A stretch of 64,000 bases of DNA from Leptospira noumeaensis (GCF_004770765.1 NZ_RQFK01000011.1:62001-126000), one strand, 5' to 3'. Positions 1 through 9,397 are shown, counted from the first letter of the stretch. Notes: generated from the letters alone by a model not told the origin. A program made the numbers and translations.

Positions 1-833
1 CCCTTACTTTTGGACATTTTTTCTCCGTCCACAAGGAGGTGTTCGCAGTGAAGCCAAGTTCCTACAAATTCTTCCTCTGGATAGGCACCGTAACTTTGTG
101 CAGCTTCGTTTTCATGGTGAGGGAAGAGGAGGTCAATCCCACCTGTATGGATGTCTACACCTGATCCGTAAACTTTTCGAATCATCGCCGAACATTCTAA
201 ATGCCAACCTGGTCGTCCCGTTCCGATTTTTGTATGCCAACATTTTTCTTCATTTGTCTTTTGGTTTTTCCAAAGAACAAAATCTCTTACATCATCTTTT
301 TCGTATTCATCGGCATCATAACGAACTCCAGACTTCATTCCCGAAACATCAATCTTCGAAAGTTCACCATAACGAGAAAACTTTTGGATGGAAAAATATA
401 GGTTCCCATCTTTTTCATAGACAAGGCCGTTCTTCTGGAGTGTTTCCACAAGTCCGACCATATCTTCAATGGATTCAGTGGCTTTTGGATAATGTTCTAA
501 CTTCTGAACATGGAGAGTTTCCAAGTCTTTAAAAAAAGCTTCTGTCCAAGGTTTTGTAAATTCTTCTACACTCTTTTTTTGTTTGATCGATTCATTGATG
601 ATTTTGTCATCAATGTCTGTGATGTTCATGGCTTGGTTGAGTTTATACCCACCTAGCAGTAACGAACGGCGAAGTACATCTACAAATAAAAACGAACGGA
701 TGTTCCCAATATGTGCAAAATTATAAACCGTTGGCCCACAGGAATAAATGGATACGTTTGAAGGATCTTTGGGAACAAATGTTTCCTTTTTACCCGATTT
801 CGAATTTTGGAAGACAAAGGAAACTAAACTCAT
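1..833 (-). CDS. cysS: Cysteinyl-tRNA synthetase (N-terminal part, cut by window edge)
   Basis: Class I aminoacyl-tRNA synthetase that charges tRNA-Cys in the cytoplasm. The minus-strand frame starts MSLVSF at 833 and stays open to base 1, so the C-terminal part lies outside the window. Visible family marks are the N-terminal YSCGPTVYNFAHIGN nucleotide-binding region, the NITDIDDKII segment, zinc-ligand-like residues in WHLECSAM, HTGGIDLLFPHHENE, and the KMSKS loop at the window edge (HLLVDGEKMSKSKG). Its ATG overlaps the stop of the upstream hydrolase gene by four bases (ATGA), which implies translational coupling. Identification is secure; only the 3' end is missing. Confidence 0.96.
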   Translation of the reverse strand, partial: MSLVSFVFQNSKSGKKETFVPKDPSNVSIYSCGPTVYNFAHIGNIRSFLFVDVLRRSLLLGGYKLNQAMNITDIDDKIINESIKQKKSVEEFTKPWTEAFFKDLETLHVQKLEHYPKATESIEDMVGLVETLQKNGLVYEKDGNLYFSIQKFSRYGELSKIDVSGMKSGVRYDADEYEKDDVRDFVLWKNQKTNEEKCWHTKIGTGRPGWHLECSAMIRKVYGSGVDIHTGGIDLLFPHHENEAAQSYGAYPEEEFVGTWLHCEHLLVDGEKMSKSK

Positions 834-1798
834 AAGGCAAAAATTTCTTTTACAAATTCTAAGTTTGCTTGTGGTTGTTTGTCTTTTCCTGCTTCGTTTC
901 CTTCGGTTGGATACAACTGCATCCGTTTATCACAGTTCATATGGTTGAACAAAGCAAAGGTGGATTTTGGATGTGAGATCACATCTTCCATCCCACAAGA
1001 AAAAAGAGCTGGGATTTTTATTTTTTTGGCAAAGTTTAGTGCATCAAAATAAGCCAGTTCCTTTTTATAATCGATTTTTTTAGTGGCTCTTTTTTCTAAA
1101 AAAGGAGTGAGTTCTCTCACCCATGGATTTCCTTTTAAAGAAATTTGGTCTTTATCAATATAACAAAACGAAGGTGTTTCTAAGATAAGTCCTTTGATTC
1201 GATCGGAATAAGCCGCACCAAATACGGAAAGAGCAGAACCAATGGACTTACCATGGAGAATGATTTGGTCACCATCAATCCCATCGGTCAAACGTAGGAA
1301 CTCAATGGTTCGAATCACATCCAAATATAGTTTTCGCATATAGAAATCTTCTTTTTGGTCGAGTCCGTGTGCAAAATAATTGGGTGTCCAACCAATCGGT
1401 GCCTTTCCTGTCACTGGATCTACTGGTGCATGGATCATTTCTTCCCCATGACCCCGAAGAGTGATATGAAGTTGGGCCACACCCAAATCCGAATATCCTT
1501 TCTGGATCTCTTCCGGAACCGCTAAATAATCATGAAAATAAACAACAACAGGCCGATTTCCTCTTTTTCTAGGAATCGCGAGTTTCCCATGTAACACATG
1601 ATTGTCGATACTTTGAAAACTAATATCATTGAGTGATTCCCAAATAAAAGATCCTTTCAGAACTGTTTTGTAAGCGGCTTTTACAGGAACTTTTTTTAAT
1701 CCAGAAATCCCTTCTTTCCAAAAACTATCTAAATCCGATGGCGGATCCAGTTTCGGAACGGTTTGGAAACATTCATCAAAACTAACGGTTTGAGGCAT
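830..1798 (-). CDS. Alpha/beta hydrolase, acetyl-xylan/cephalosporin-C esterase (Axe1) type
   Basis: 322 residues with the layout of the Axe1 family: an N-terminal SDLDSFW segment, RGHG at about 115-118, the family block GLDQKEDFYMRKLYLD at 145-160, the nucleophile elbow GKSIGS (Ser185), and CGMEDVISHP with the acidic residue Asp272. The position normally holding the catalytic His in YPxxGHE reads YPTEGNE, so Asn301 stands in its place. The substrate is unknown; members deacetylate sugars or small esters. It lies between folD (17 bp overlap) and cysS (ATGA overlap), so the three are probably cotranscribed, although no pathway link is evident. Confidence 0.82.
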   Translation of the reverse strand: MPQTVSFDECFQTVPKLDPPSDLDSFWKEGISGLKKVPVKAAYKTVLKGSFIWESLNDISFQSIDNHVLHGKLAIPRKRGNRPVVVYFHDYLAVPEEIQKGYSDLGVAQLHITLRGHGEEMIHAPVDPVTGKAPIGWTPNYFAHGLDQKEDFYMRKLYLDVIRTIEFLRLTDGIDGDQIILHGKSIGSALSVFGAAYSDRIKGLILETPSFCYIDKDQISLKGNPWVRELTPFLEKRATKKIDYKKELAYFDALNFAKKIKIPALFSCGMEDVISHPKSTFALFNHMNCDKRMQLYPTEGNEAGKDKQPQANLEFVKEIFAL

Positions 1799-2657
1799 GG
1801 GAATCCAACTTAGGTGAAAATTGATTTAAAAAACTATACATGGTTTGGAGTAAAAGTACAGAAATTGTCATTGGACCAACTCCTCCAGGAACGGGTGTGT
1901 AGTAAGATGTTTTGTCCTTAACTTTCGAAATTTCAATGTCTCCCACATTCCCAACATTATAACCAGCATCCAAAACCACAGCACCTTCTTTGATCCAATC
2001 TGCTTGGATGAACTCTGGTTTGCCCACAGCACCAACCACAATGTCCGCTTGTTTCACAAGGTCTGGAAGGTTCTTAGTTTTAGAATGACAAAGGGTCACT
2101 GTGGCATTTAGGTTTGTCAGCATAATCGCCATTGGTTTTCCAAGAATGGGGGATCTTCCCACAACCACTGCATGTTTTCCCGAAACATCAATTCCATACT
2201 CTTGAAGCAAAAGTACCATCCCGTACGGAGTGCACGGATAATAGGCTTCACTATTCATAGATAATTTTCCAAAAGAAACAGTAGTGACTCCGTCCACATC
2301 TTTCTCAAGGGCAATTTCATCAAAACACAAACGTTCATCAATTTGGTGTGGGACTGGGTGTTGTAAAAGAATTCCATTTACAGAAGAATCTGCATTGAGT
2401 TTGCGAATTTCAGCTAACAATTCTTCGGTGGTAGTTTCTTCTTTTAGGCGCACATATCGTGATCCCATTCCCACTTTTTCGCAAGCCTTCACTTTCATAT
2501 TTACATAAGTTTCGGATGCAGGGTTATCCCCAACAAGGATGGTAGCAAGGGTAGGAACTCCCTTACCTTCGGATTTAGCTTTTGCTAATGTTTCTGCGAT
2601 TCGATTTCGAATTTTTTCGGAAATCGCTTTACCGTCTAATAGGATGCTAGATTTCAT
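1782..2657 (-). CDS. folD: Methylenetetrahydrofolate dehydrogenase / cyclohydrolase
   Basis: Bifunctional cytosolic enzyme interconverting 5,10-methylene-THF and 10-formyl-THF with NADP, feeding purine and fMet synthesis. 291 residues, the usual length. Visible motifs: SETYVNMKVKAC carrying the catalytic Tyr and Lys, the substrate segment GILLQHPVPHQID, the Rossmann block VVVGRSPILGKPMA, and the C-terminal PGGVGPMT. First gene of a short minus-strand run, divergent from asnS, with the shared promoter region at 2658-2712. Its 3' end overlaps the hydrolase gene by 17 bp. Confidence 0.97.
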   Translation of the reverse strand: MKSSILLDGKAISEKIRNRIAETLAKAKSEGKGVPTLATILVGDNPASETYVNMKVKACEKVGMGSRYVRLKEETTTEELLAEIRKLNADSSVNGILLQHPVPHQIDERLCFDEIALEKDVDGVTTVSFGKLSMNSEAYYPCTPYGMVLLLQEYGIDVSGKHAVVVGRSPILGKPMAIMLTNLNATVTLCHSKTKNLPDLVKQADIVVGAVGKPEFIQADWIKEGAVVLDAGYNVGNVGDIEISKVKDKTSYYTPVPGGVGPMTISVLLLQTMYSFLNQFSPKLDSHASNR

Positions 2658-2712
2658 TCTGTAAGTTCAAAATTTCAAAGAAAATTGAACTGGCAAACAG
2701 AAAAAACCATCC

Positions 2713-4017
2713 ATGATTCCAAGTTTAGATCCAACACAATCCCTTTCCCAAAATTCCACATCCACTCATAGTTTACAAGGCTGGGTACAAGGACTCAGAG
2801 GCAATAACCACGTCCAATTCCTCCAACTTCGCACCGAGGGAAAAATCTACCAAGTGGTCGCCGAAAAAGAATTTTTAGGTGAAGAAACCTTCAAACAAAT
2901 CAAAGGACTTCCTCAAGAAACTTCCCTAATTGTTCGGGGAGTTGCACAGGAAAACGAAAAGGCACCGGGTGGTCAGGAATTATTCCTACATTCCTTTACC
3001 CTTGTAGGAGAGTCGGCAAACTATCCGATCACTCCCAAAGAACATGGCCCCGATTTTTTACACAACCACAGACATTTGTGGTTACGCTCCAAAAGGCAAC
3101 TGGCCATCCAAAGGGTTCGTTCTGAGTTATCTTTCGCCATACGAGAGTTCTTTCGTAACGATGGCTACACCCTGATCGACACACCCATCCTCACCGGTTC
3201 CATCGGAGAATCAGCAGGAACCCTTTTTTCCACCGAATATTTCGATTTAGGCCAGGCATATTTAGCCCAAACTGGCCAGCTTTATTTAGAAACAGCTGCT
3301 TTTGCCCATTCCAAAGTGTATTGTTTTGGACCGACTTTCCGAGCTGAAAAAAGCAAAACTAGGAGACACTTAACTGAATTTTGGATGCTCGAGGCCGAAA
3401 CTGCCTTTCTTGGCCAAGACGGAAATTTGGACTTACAAGAACGTTTTGTTAAAACTGTCCTTCGCACCACTATCGAAAGAACCGCCGAAGACCTAAAAGT
3501 CCTCGATCGAGATCCAGCGCGGCTTCTGGAACAACTGGCCAAACCCTTCCCAAGAGTGGATTACGGCGAAGCCATCAAAATTCTGCAAACCGCAGGGGAA
3601 GAAATCACTTGGGGAGAGGACATCAATTCTGATCGCGAACAAATCCTCACCACCCATTTCGGAACTGCTATCTTTATCCAAAACTTCCCAAGGGCCATCA
3701 AAGCCTTCTATATGAAACAAAATCCCAATGACCCAAATACCGTCCTTTCTGCGGATCTCATTGCTCCCGATGGGATTGGGGAGATCATCGGCGGGTCGGA
3801 AAGGGAAGAATCCTATGATAAAATTGTGGAAAGGTTAAAAGAAGAAGGACTTCCTCCCGAAGACTATTCTTGGTATTTGGACCTTCGTAAGTATGGCTCT
3901 GTTCCTCATGCAGGCTTTGGTATGGGTCTAGAGCGAGTCATCGCGTGGATTTGTGGGTTGTCCCATATTCGTGAATGTATCCCTTATCCAAGGATGATTT
4001 ATAGGCTAAGCCCTTAA
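2713..4017 (+). CDS. asnS: Asparaginyl-tRNA synthetase
   Basis: Class IIb synthetase that charges tRNA-Asn. 434 residues: an N-terminal OB-fold anticodon-binding domain (about 20-110, starting LQGWVQGLRGNNHVQF), then the catalytic core. Motif 2 is FRAEKSKTRRHLTEFWMLEAE near 215-235, and motif 3 is GFGMGLERVIAWICGL close to the C terminus. The class-specific EREE and GSVPHAGFGMG segments fit AsnRS rather than AspRS; the absence of the long bacterial AspRS insertion and the total length agree. The start at 2713 follows a weak ribosome site. The cognate tRNA-Asn lies about 34 kb away in this window. Confidence 0.95.
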   Translation: MIPSLDPTQSLSQNSTSTHSLQGWVQGLRGNNHVQFLQLRTEGKIYQVVAEKEFLGEETFKQIKGLPQETSLIVRGVAQENEKAPGGQELFLHSFTLVGESANYPITPKEHGPDFLHNHRHLWLRSKRQLAIQRVRSELSFAIREFFRNDGYTLIDTPILTGSIGESAGTLFSTEYFDLGQAYLAQTGQLYLETAAFAHSKVYCFGPTFRAEKSKTRRHLTEFWMLEAETAFLGQDGNLDLQERFVKTVLRTTIERTAEDLKVLDRDPARLLEQLAKPFPRVDYGEAIKILQTAGEEITWGEDINSDREQILTTHFGTAIFIQNFPRAIKAFYMKQNPNDPNTVLSADLIAPDGIGEIIGGSEREESYDKIVERLKEEGLPPEDYSWYLDLRKYGSVPHAGFGMGLERVIAWICGLSHIRECIPYPRMIYRLSP

Positions 4018-4076
4018 TTTTTCTTAAAGGAAATTTTGCACTAAGGCCGATCTTTTTAAGGAAAGAGAGGCACCTT

Positions 4077-4880
4077 ATGGCACAGCAAGCAACCCAAGTC
4101 TTAAACACATCTATAGAACAAGAAGCTTGGGATCTTTATGAGGTAGGATCAAACGAAGATGTTGTGGTTCTAGCCAAACGTCATCCAGAGAATTTTTATA
4201 TCCAACACTTAAGTTATCTAGCGTTGTATGAACTAACTGGCAGAGCAACAATCACAGCTCCTAAAGGGATTTCGAGCCTAGCTCCTCTTGTGGAGGCCAT
4301 CCAAAACCATGAAATTGGTAAAAGTGATGAAGCATGTAATAGTTTAAATTTATATTTCAATACACAAACCAATCCTCTTTGTTTTTCCATCGTTCAAACT
4401 GCGATTAAAATCTATTTTAGAGCGGAAGCTTACGAAGAAGCAAAATCAGTCATAACTAAGTTTAAAAAACAATGGAACGACAATTCTTTTGTAAAAGAGG
4501 AACTCATTTGTACATATTATTTGAAACGATATGATGAAGTGATCAAAGTTTTCCGTGACAATATGAAATTGTTAAACGATTCCGATATCCATAAACTTGT
4601 GGGTATGGCACTTCTCTTTTTGGATCGTCACAAAGAAGCCAATCTCATTTTTGAAAACATTCCTAATAAATTGAATCTTCCAAGTTTTGAAGAAAAACGC
4701 AAAATGTATGATTCCGTTTATAACAAAATTGCTGAGTTAGAAGCTAAATCAAACTCTCTTGCTCATAAAGATTTAGAAGATATGGGTTTTGCTTATCTCT
4801 TTCACGGTGATTATGCAAAAGCAGAAAAAATGTTTTTATCTCTTACCGAGAAACTAAAATCAAAACTCTGCAACGTGTAA
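4077..4880 (+). CDS. TPR-like helical repeat protein of unknown function
   Basis: 267 residues, no signal peptide, rich in paired helices of tetratricopeptide type (for example AYEEAKSVITKFKKQ, KRYDEVIKVFRD, HKEANLIFENIP, GDYAKAEKMFLSLTEKL). Such repeats usually scaffold protein-protein contacts; no catalytic motif is visible. An AGAGAGG ribosome site stands just before the ATG. It follows asnS by 59 bp, and its last 38 bases overlap the tail of the convergent gene at 4843-5700. Function not recognised. Confidence 0.8.
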   Translation: MAQQATQVLNTSIEQEAWDLYEVGSNEDVVVLAKRHPENFYIQHLSYLALYELTGRATITAPKGISSLAPLVEAIQNHEIGKSDEACNSLNLYFNTQTNPLCFSIVQTAIKIYFRAEAYEEAKSVITKFKKQWNDNSFVKEELICTYYLKRYDEVIKVFRDNMKLLNDSDIHKLVGMALLFLDRHKEANLIFENIPNKLNLPSFEEKRKMYDSVYNKIAELEAKSNSLAHKDLEDMGFAYLFHGDYAKAEKMFLSLTEKLKSKLCNV

Positions 4881-5700
4881 GATTCTTTCTTGTTTCGGGG
4901 TGGCTAAGAAATTTGGCCGCCTCGTCTGTAGGAATGATGAGATCCGTTTGGTTTTTTCCCGCAGTTCCAAGTGCCAAAACAAAGTAGGGGTTCTTTCCTA
5001 CTTTGGCTTCAATTCCCTTTCCTGTTTGTTCTTCTCTGTACACAATGTACCCAGTTTCAATGGCGTAAGCTTCTTTTACGTAAACAGGGGAATAAATATC
5101 TAACCCACGATCGGTTTGAATTTTTGGAAACAAAGCTCTTTTGAAATTCAAGTGGCGGGCATCTACAATCAGGCCAGAAAATTCTACTGGAACTACTTCT
5201 TCACTAAATTCAGGAACAGATTCCGTTCCATATTCAAAAGGAATATGAGCAAGAATCCCGTCTTTCCCTTTGAGGGGCAAACTTGCTTTCGCTTCCAAAA
5301 CATTTTTAACAAATTGAAAATCGTATTCTTCTTTTTCGGAACCAATATAGGAATTGAGTCGAAGCCTTGCTTGTTGGTTCACTTGAGTGTATTCATAAAC
5401 CGTATAATCTGCATTAAATAAAATAGACTCTAACCTTTGGCTGAGGCGAACCCGAAGTTTTTCCCGAGCTTTTTTACGAGCCATGGAGTGAGCTTTCCCT
5501 TGGCTTGTGGCAGTGTTTTTTCCCGAAAACTCAGGGTCTTCTTCATCAAATACAATTTTAGGAATGGTCTCCTTCACAGAAGAAGATACGGAAAGTTCAG
5601 TCCAATTGACAACAGATGAATAAATATCCTTATCCTCGATCGGTTTGGAACCCAGAGATACGCTTAAGAGAAAAGCCAAAAGGAGATAAATTCGTTTCAT
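4843..5700 (-). CDS. Exported protein of unknown function, LPP20-like
   Basis: 285 residues beginning with a typical signal peptide (MKRIYLLLAFLLSVSLGSKP, no lipobox Cys). A central segment with GKAHSMARKKAREKLRVRLSQRLESI resembles the LPP20-type surface/lipoprotein fold, in which a basic helix follows a short strand; this is a weak resemblance. The remainder is beta-rich. It starts two bases downstream of the dinG stop and could be expressed with it. Likely periplasmic or envelope-associated; role unknown. Confidence 0.75.
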   Translation of the reverse strand: MKRIYLLLAFLLSVSLGSKPIEDKDIYSSVVNWTELSVSSSVKETIPKIVFDEEDPEFSGKNTATSQGKAHSMARKKAREKLRVRLSQRLESILFNADYTVYEYTQVNQQARLRLNSYIGSEKEEYDFQFVKNVLEAKASLPLKGKDGILAHIPFEYGTESVPEFSEEVVPVEFSGLIVDARHLNFKRALFPKIQTDRGLDIYSPVYVKEAYAIETGYIVYREEQTGKGIEAKVGKNPYFVLALGTAGKNQTDLIIPTDEAAKFLSHPETRKNLTRCRVLILVSR

Positions 5701-5702
5701 AG

Positions 5703-7691
5703 TTAAAACTTCGGCAAAAGTTGGAATTTTCTTTCCAATTCATTAAATTCCGTTATGAGGGGAACTCCCTTAGGAAGACTTTGCAAGACGTTTTTTCCAT
5801 AGGACTTGGTATGCACTCGGGGGTCGAGGATACTCACCATTCCCGTATCTGACTGCGAACGAATGAGCCGTCCAAACCCTTGCCTAAGTAACAAACAGGT
5901 TTTTGGAACTTGCATTTCCCAAAAGGGACTTTTTCCCTTTCGTTCCATATCTTCCATCTTTGCTTGCAAAACAGGTTCCGTTGGCACCTGGAAAGGAAGT
6001 TTGGTCACAATTACGTTCCTGAGTTTATCACCCTTAATGTCCACACCTTGCCAAAAACTAGACACTCCAAAAAGTACACTTTTATCATTGGCAAGAAACT
6101 CTCGTTTGGCGGCGATTGGGCCCATTTCTGTTTGGGAAAAAATAGGATAAGGAACCTGATGCCTTAACTCTTCATAGAGTTCTGACAATAGTTTGTTGGA
6201 AGTAAAAAGAACAAAGGCATCCCCTTCCGAAAGTTTGAGAAGGCGCGCGATCCAATAGGATAGATCTGATTTATTTTTTCTAGGGTCTTGCACCGGATCG
6301 GCCACTTGTTTGGGAACAAAAAGTAGAGAATGAGTGTTGTAAGCAAAAGGAGAGGCAAGTGTTTTGGTTTTGACTTCCGATGTTCCCACTTCCTTCAAAA
6401 AATACTGAAAATTTCCAGCGGTAGGTGAAAGTGTGGCCGAAGTCATCACCACAGAATCCATATTGGGAAACAGTGTATTGGCTAGAATTTCATCCGTGTT
6501 TTTTGGTTGGGAGAATAAATAATAAAACGGATCTTTTGCAGACTGTGGAGGGGGTTCAATCCAAAACACCAAGTTAGGATTGGTTTTCAATCGAAAGTCA
6601 TTTAAAAAGGAGGAAGCCTTCTTTAGATTTCCGGAAACCATTTCTAACCCGAGAGCCATTTCCTTTTCTTCCATATCCTCACTATCTTTTTTATACTTGG
6701 ATAACAAACCTTCTAGTTGTGAAGCTAAATCAGATAAGGTATCTTCTAAGGCACCATTATCAAGTTTAATTCGTTCTGTATGGCGTGTGGAAAACTGATT
6801 GAATTGGAGAGGGATGGCTGAAAGCAACATCCGAAAAAAATCATTCGCATAACCAATAGAAGCCTCTACCGACTTCATTATTTTTTCGCCGTTTTTCAGT
6901 TTTAAAACAAGACCTGTCCGTTTTTCAGGGAAATAAAGATAGTGGAGCAAATTCATCAACAAGTCATAACGAATTTCTGATCCAAAAGCCTTTCCTACAA
7001 TTTCAGGAAATGCATGTGCTTCATCAATGACGAGTTGTGAAAATGGTGGAAGGAGTTTAAAATCACCAGCGAGATGGCTTGCCAAAAGATGGTGGTTCAC
7101 AATCAGGATATTGGCTTTTTTCCATTTTTCTTTTTCTAAAAAGTAATAGGAGGAACTAAAGTTGGGACAATTTCTCCCCAAACAGTTGTCAGACTCCCTA
7201 GAGACAGAATTCCAAAATGAATTGGATAAAAATCCATCAAATTCGGCACGGATTCCTGCTGTGGTTTGTTTTTCCCAATTCACAAAATATGGCAAAGAGG
7301 ATTCCATCTCCGGGCCAAAATCGCCGCGTTCCATCACACGACCATACTTACGTTTACAAAGATAGTTACTCGCACCAAGCGCCACCATGGCGTTCACTGG
7401 CACTCCCAAAGCTTCAGAAACAAGAGGAATGTCTTTATAAAGTAATTGGTCTTGCAGTGCTTTGGTCTCTGTAGAAACCACAACCGTACATTCATTTTCT
7501 AAAGAGAATAGAGCACTGGGAATCAAATAGGCTAACGACTTTCCGACACCCGTTCCGGCTTCAATCACCCAATTGGATCCTGTATTAAAAGCCGATTCGA
7601 TGGACGTTGACATATCCATTTGTTCTTTTCTAACTTCATAATCCTTCCAAAGTTTTGGAAGTTTGGTTGTAAATACTGTTTGTACGTCCAA
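5703..7691 (-). CDS. dinG: DinG/XPD-family ATP-dependent DNA helicase
   Basis: 662-residue superfamily 2 helicase. Walker A EAGTGVGKS at 44-52, DEAH box at 223-226, a C-terminal helicase half with SSFWQGVDIKGD and the family motif RQGFGRLIRS. The expected 4Fe-4S motif is incomplete: Cys112, Cys170 and Cys175 are present, but the fourth position (CPNFSSS) is Ser181. Start taken as TTG at 7691, since the conserved stretch LWKDYEVRKEQ precedes the first ATG. The TTG lies three bases after the stop of the 38-residue transporter partner, suggesting cotranscription. Probable role in resolving DNA structures or R-loops. Confidence 0.9.
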   Translation of the reverse strand: MDVQTVFTTKLPKLWKDYEVRKEQMDMSTSIESAFNTGSNWVIEAGTGVGKSLAYLIPSALFSLENECTVVVSTETKALQDQLLYKDIPLVSEALGVPVNAMVALGASNYLCKRKYGRVMERGDFGPEMESSLPYFVNWEKQTTAGIRAEFDGFLSNSFWNSVSRESDNCLGRNCPNFSSSYYFLEKEKWKKANILIVNHHLLASHLAGDFKLLPPFSQLVIDEAHAFPEIVGKAFGSEIRYDLLMNLLHYLYFPEKRTGLVLKLKNGEKIMKSVEASIGYANDFFRMLLSAIPLQFNQFSTRHTERIKLDNGALEDTLSDLASQLEGLLSKYKKDSEDMEEKEMALGLEMVSGNLKKASSFLNDFRLKTNPNLVFWIEPPPQSAKDPFYYLFSQPKNTDEILANTLFPNMDSVVMTSATLSPTAGNFQYFLKEVGTSEVKTKTLASPFAYNTHSLLFVPKQVADPVQDPRKNKSDLSYWIARLLKLSEGDAFVLFTSNKLLSELYEELRHQVPYPIFSQTEMGPIAAKREFLANDKSVLFGVSSFWQGVDIKGDKLRNVIVTKLPFQVPTEPVLQAKMEDMERKGKSPFWEMQVPKTCLLLRQGFGRLIRSQSDTGMVSILDPRVHTKSYGKNVLQSLPKGVPLITEFNELERKFQLLPKF

Positions 7692-7694
7692 TCG

Positions 7695-7811
7695 TTAATG
7701 CCTGTTACGGAAAAGAAGAACAATACATACAACAGTCAAACTAATCACAGAAACAAGAGACACTGTCATAATGAGTATTCCCTGCCAATTGAGTTCCCCA
7801 GATACATTCAT
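7695..7811 (-). CDS. MetS-like small subunit of the NSS transporter (38 residues)
   Basis: A 38-codon frame starting MNVSGELNWQ, continuing with a hydrophobic helix (GILIMTVSLVSVISLTVVCI, extended by VLLF) and ending in a basic tail FRNRH. This is the architecture of the small partner peptide of sodium-dependent methionine/alanine importers (MetS with MetP in Corynebacterium). The ATG overlaps the stop of the transporter gene as ATGA, which implies coupled, near-stoichiometric translation. Expected to sit in the inner membrane beside the transporter. Family assignment rests on size, topology and position. Confidence 0.82.
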   Translation of the reverse strand: MNVSGELNWQGILIMTVSLVSVISLTVVCIVLLFRNRH

Positions 7812-9397
7812 GTGGTTACCTTTTCTTTGGAATGGTTTAGGGCCTTGGAAACTAAAAAATAGATAAATCCGTAAATGACAAAAAGGCTAATTACAACCGA
7901 ACGGGCCACAACAGCCTTTGTTTTGGCATCTTCTACATTTTCCCCTTTATTTTCTGCAAGGAGTCCCATGACCTCTGGATTCATTTTATCCAAATATTCG
8001 GGTAGGTTCATATAACAAAAAGAAACGAAGATAAAAAGTAAAAACCAAGGAGTGATGTATTTTAAAACAAATCGAATAGACCGAGGAAAAGGAATGAGAC
8101 TCCCTTCGTTTGCGTCCTTCACACCCCGATCCACACCAATCTTAAAAACAAAAATAAAAATTTGGATGGATGCCAAAATATAAATCATAATGGTTCCGAT
8201 ATAAAAATCGGCAATGTCAAGTGCTGCAAAGTCTTTGTTGAAGTAGATGATGGGTAGGCAAAGAAAAAACGTAAAAAGAAATAGTAGTAAGGATGATTTC
8301 CGTCTACCTACATGAAATCCCTCTTCTAAAAATAAAATTCCAGGTTGTAACATGGTAACTGAAGAGGTGATCGCAGCAAGGAACAATACAAGAAACCAGA
8401 GTCCACCAAAAAAAGCCCCACCAGGCATCATTCCAAAAACAGAAGGAAGGGCGATAAAACCCATTCCAAAGGTTCCAAATGAAGTGGCCTGCATTCCTAA
8501 AAATAAAAAGGCAACAGGAATTGTGATCATACCACCAAACACAACTTCTGCGAACTCATTCAAAGAAGCAGAGGAAAGGCTAGATAAAACAACATCGTCC
8601 TTTTTCTTTAAAAAACTAGAAAACACAAGAGCAATCCCAAAACCAGTGGATAAGGAAAAGAAAATTTGTCCTGCGGCACTGATCCATACTTTTGGTTGGG
8701 TCAGTTTTGACCACTCCGGGTTCCACATAACAGCAAGACCCGATTCAATTCCTGGAATGGTTAACACTCGAACAAGGATGATCGTAGCACAAATTCCCAT
8801 GAGTGGCATGGCAATTTTAGCAAAGGCTTCAAGTCCTTTGGATAGACCACGATAAACGAGTAAAAAATTAAACAATACACAAAGCAAAAAGAATACAATG
8901 ATAGGAGATTGGAAACTGGATCCATTGGCTTCGGCACCGGTTAAATGCATAAAGAAAGTGGAGGCTTGTTTTGTCATCGCATCTTGAGTGGATCCATCAA
9001 GTGACATCTGTCCCGTAAGAAAATAGTAAGCATAAGCCAAACACCAGGATTCAATGAATACATAGTACACATAAATCATCACAGGAATCATGACACCAAT
9101 GGTTCCCGCAAGTTTGAGAGGGAATCCTTTTAAGTATTCACGAAAGATAAAGGGAGTGCTATGTCCATGTTTGCCACCCATACGACCCATGGTCCACTCA
9201 GCCAAACAAACAGGGATTCCAAGAATGAGGAAGCTGATGATATAGGGAACCATAAAGGCGCCACCACCATTTTGTGCAGCTTGCCCGGGGAATCTTAAAA
9301 AATTTCCAAGTCCAATCGCACCACTTGCTACAGCCAAAATCAATCCGATACGACTGGCCCAACCTTCTTGGTGGTGTTCCGCTTGTCTCTTTTCCAT
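7808..9397 (-). CDS. Sodium-dependent (NSS/SNF family) amino-acid transporter
   Basis: 529-residue inner-membrane symporter with about 11-12 predicted helices. The family signature is at the N terminus: GAIGLGNFLRFPGQAAQNGG (unwound TM1 sodium/substrate site), followed by GIPVCLAEWTMGR. TM6-TM8 regions with FFSLSTGFGIALVFSSF and SSVTMLQP are also typical. These carriers move amino acids with sodium; substrate cannot be read from sequence, but the downstream MetS-like peptide points to methionine, alanine or branched residues. The upstream terminator at 9456-9486 separates it from the HTH gene. Confidence 0.93.
   Translation of the reverse strand: MEKRQAEHHQEGWASRIGLILAVASGAIGLGNFLRFPGQAAQNGGGAFMVPYIISFLILGIPVCLAEWTMGRMGGKHGHSTPFIFREYLKGFPLKLAGTIGVMIPVMIYVYYVFIESWCLAYAYYFLTGQMSLDGSTQDAMTKQASTFFMHLTGAEANGSSFQSPIIVFFLLCVLFNFLLVYRGLSKGLEAFAKIAMPLMGICATIILVRVLTIPGIESGLAVMWNPEWSKLTQPKVWISAAGQIFFSLSTGFGIALVFSSFLKKKDDVVLSSLSSASLNEFAEVVFGGMITIPVAFLFLGMQATSFGTFGMGFIALPSVFGMMPGGAFFGGLWFLVLFLAAITSSVTMLQPGILFLEEGFHVGRRKSSLLLFLFTFFLCLPIIYFNKDFAALDIADFYIGTIMIYILASIQIFIFVFKIGVDRGVKDANEGSLIPFPRSIRFVLKYITPWFLLFIFVSFCYMNLPEYLDKMNPEVMGLLAENKGENVEDAKTKAVVARSVVISLFVIYGFIYFLVSKALNHSKEKVTT

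Noticed and set aside
98..532. Plus-strand 144-residue frame opposite cysS
   Set aside because: Lies fully antisense to clear cysS coding sequence.
8352..8855. Plus-strand 167-residue frame opposite the NSS transporter
   Set aside because: Antisense to well-defined transmembrane coding sequence; composition is the mirror of that gene.
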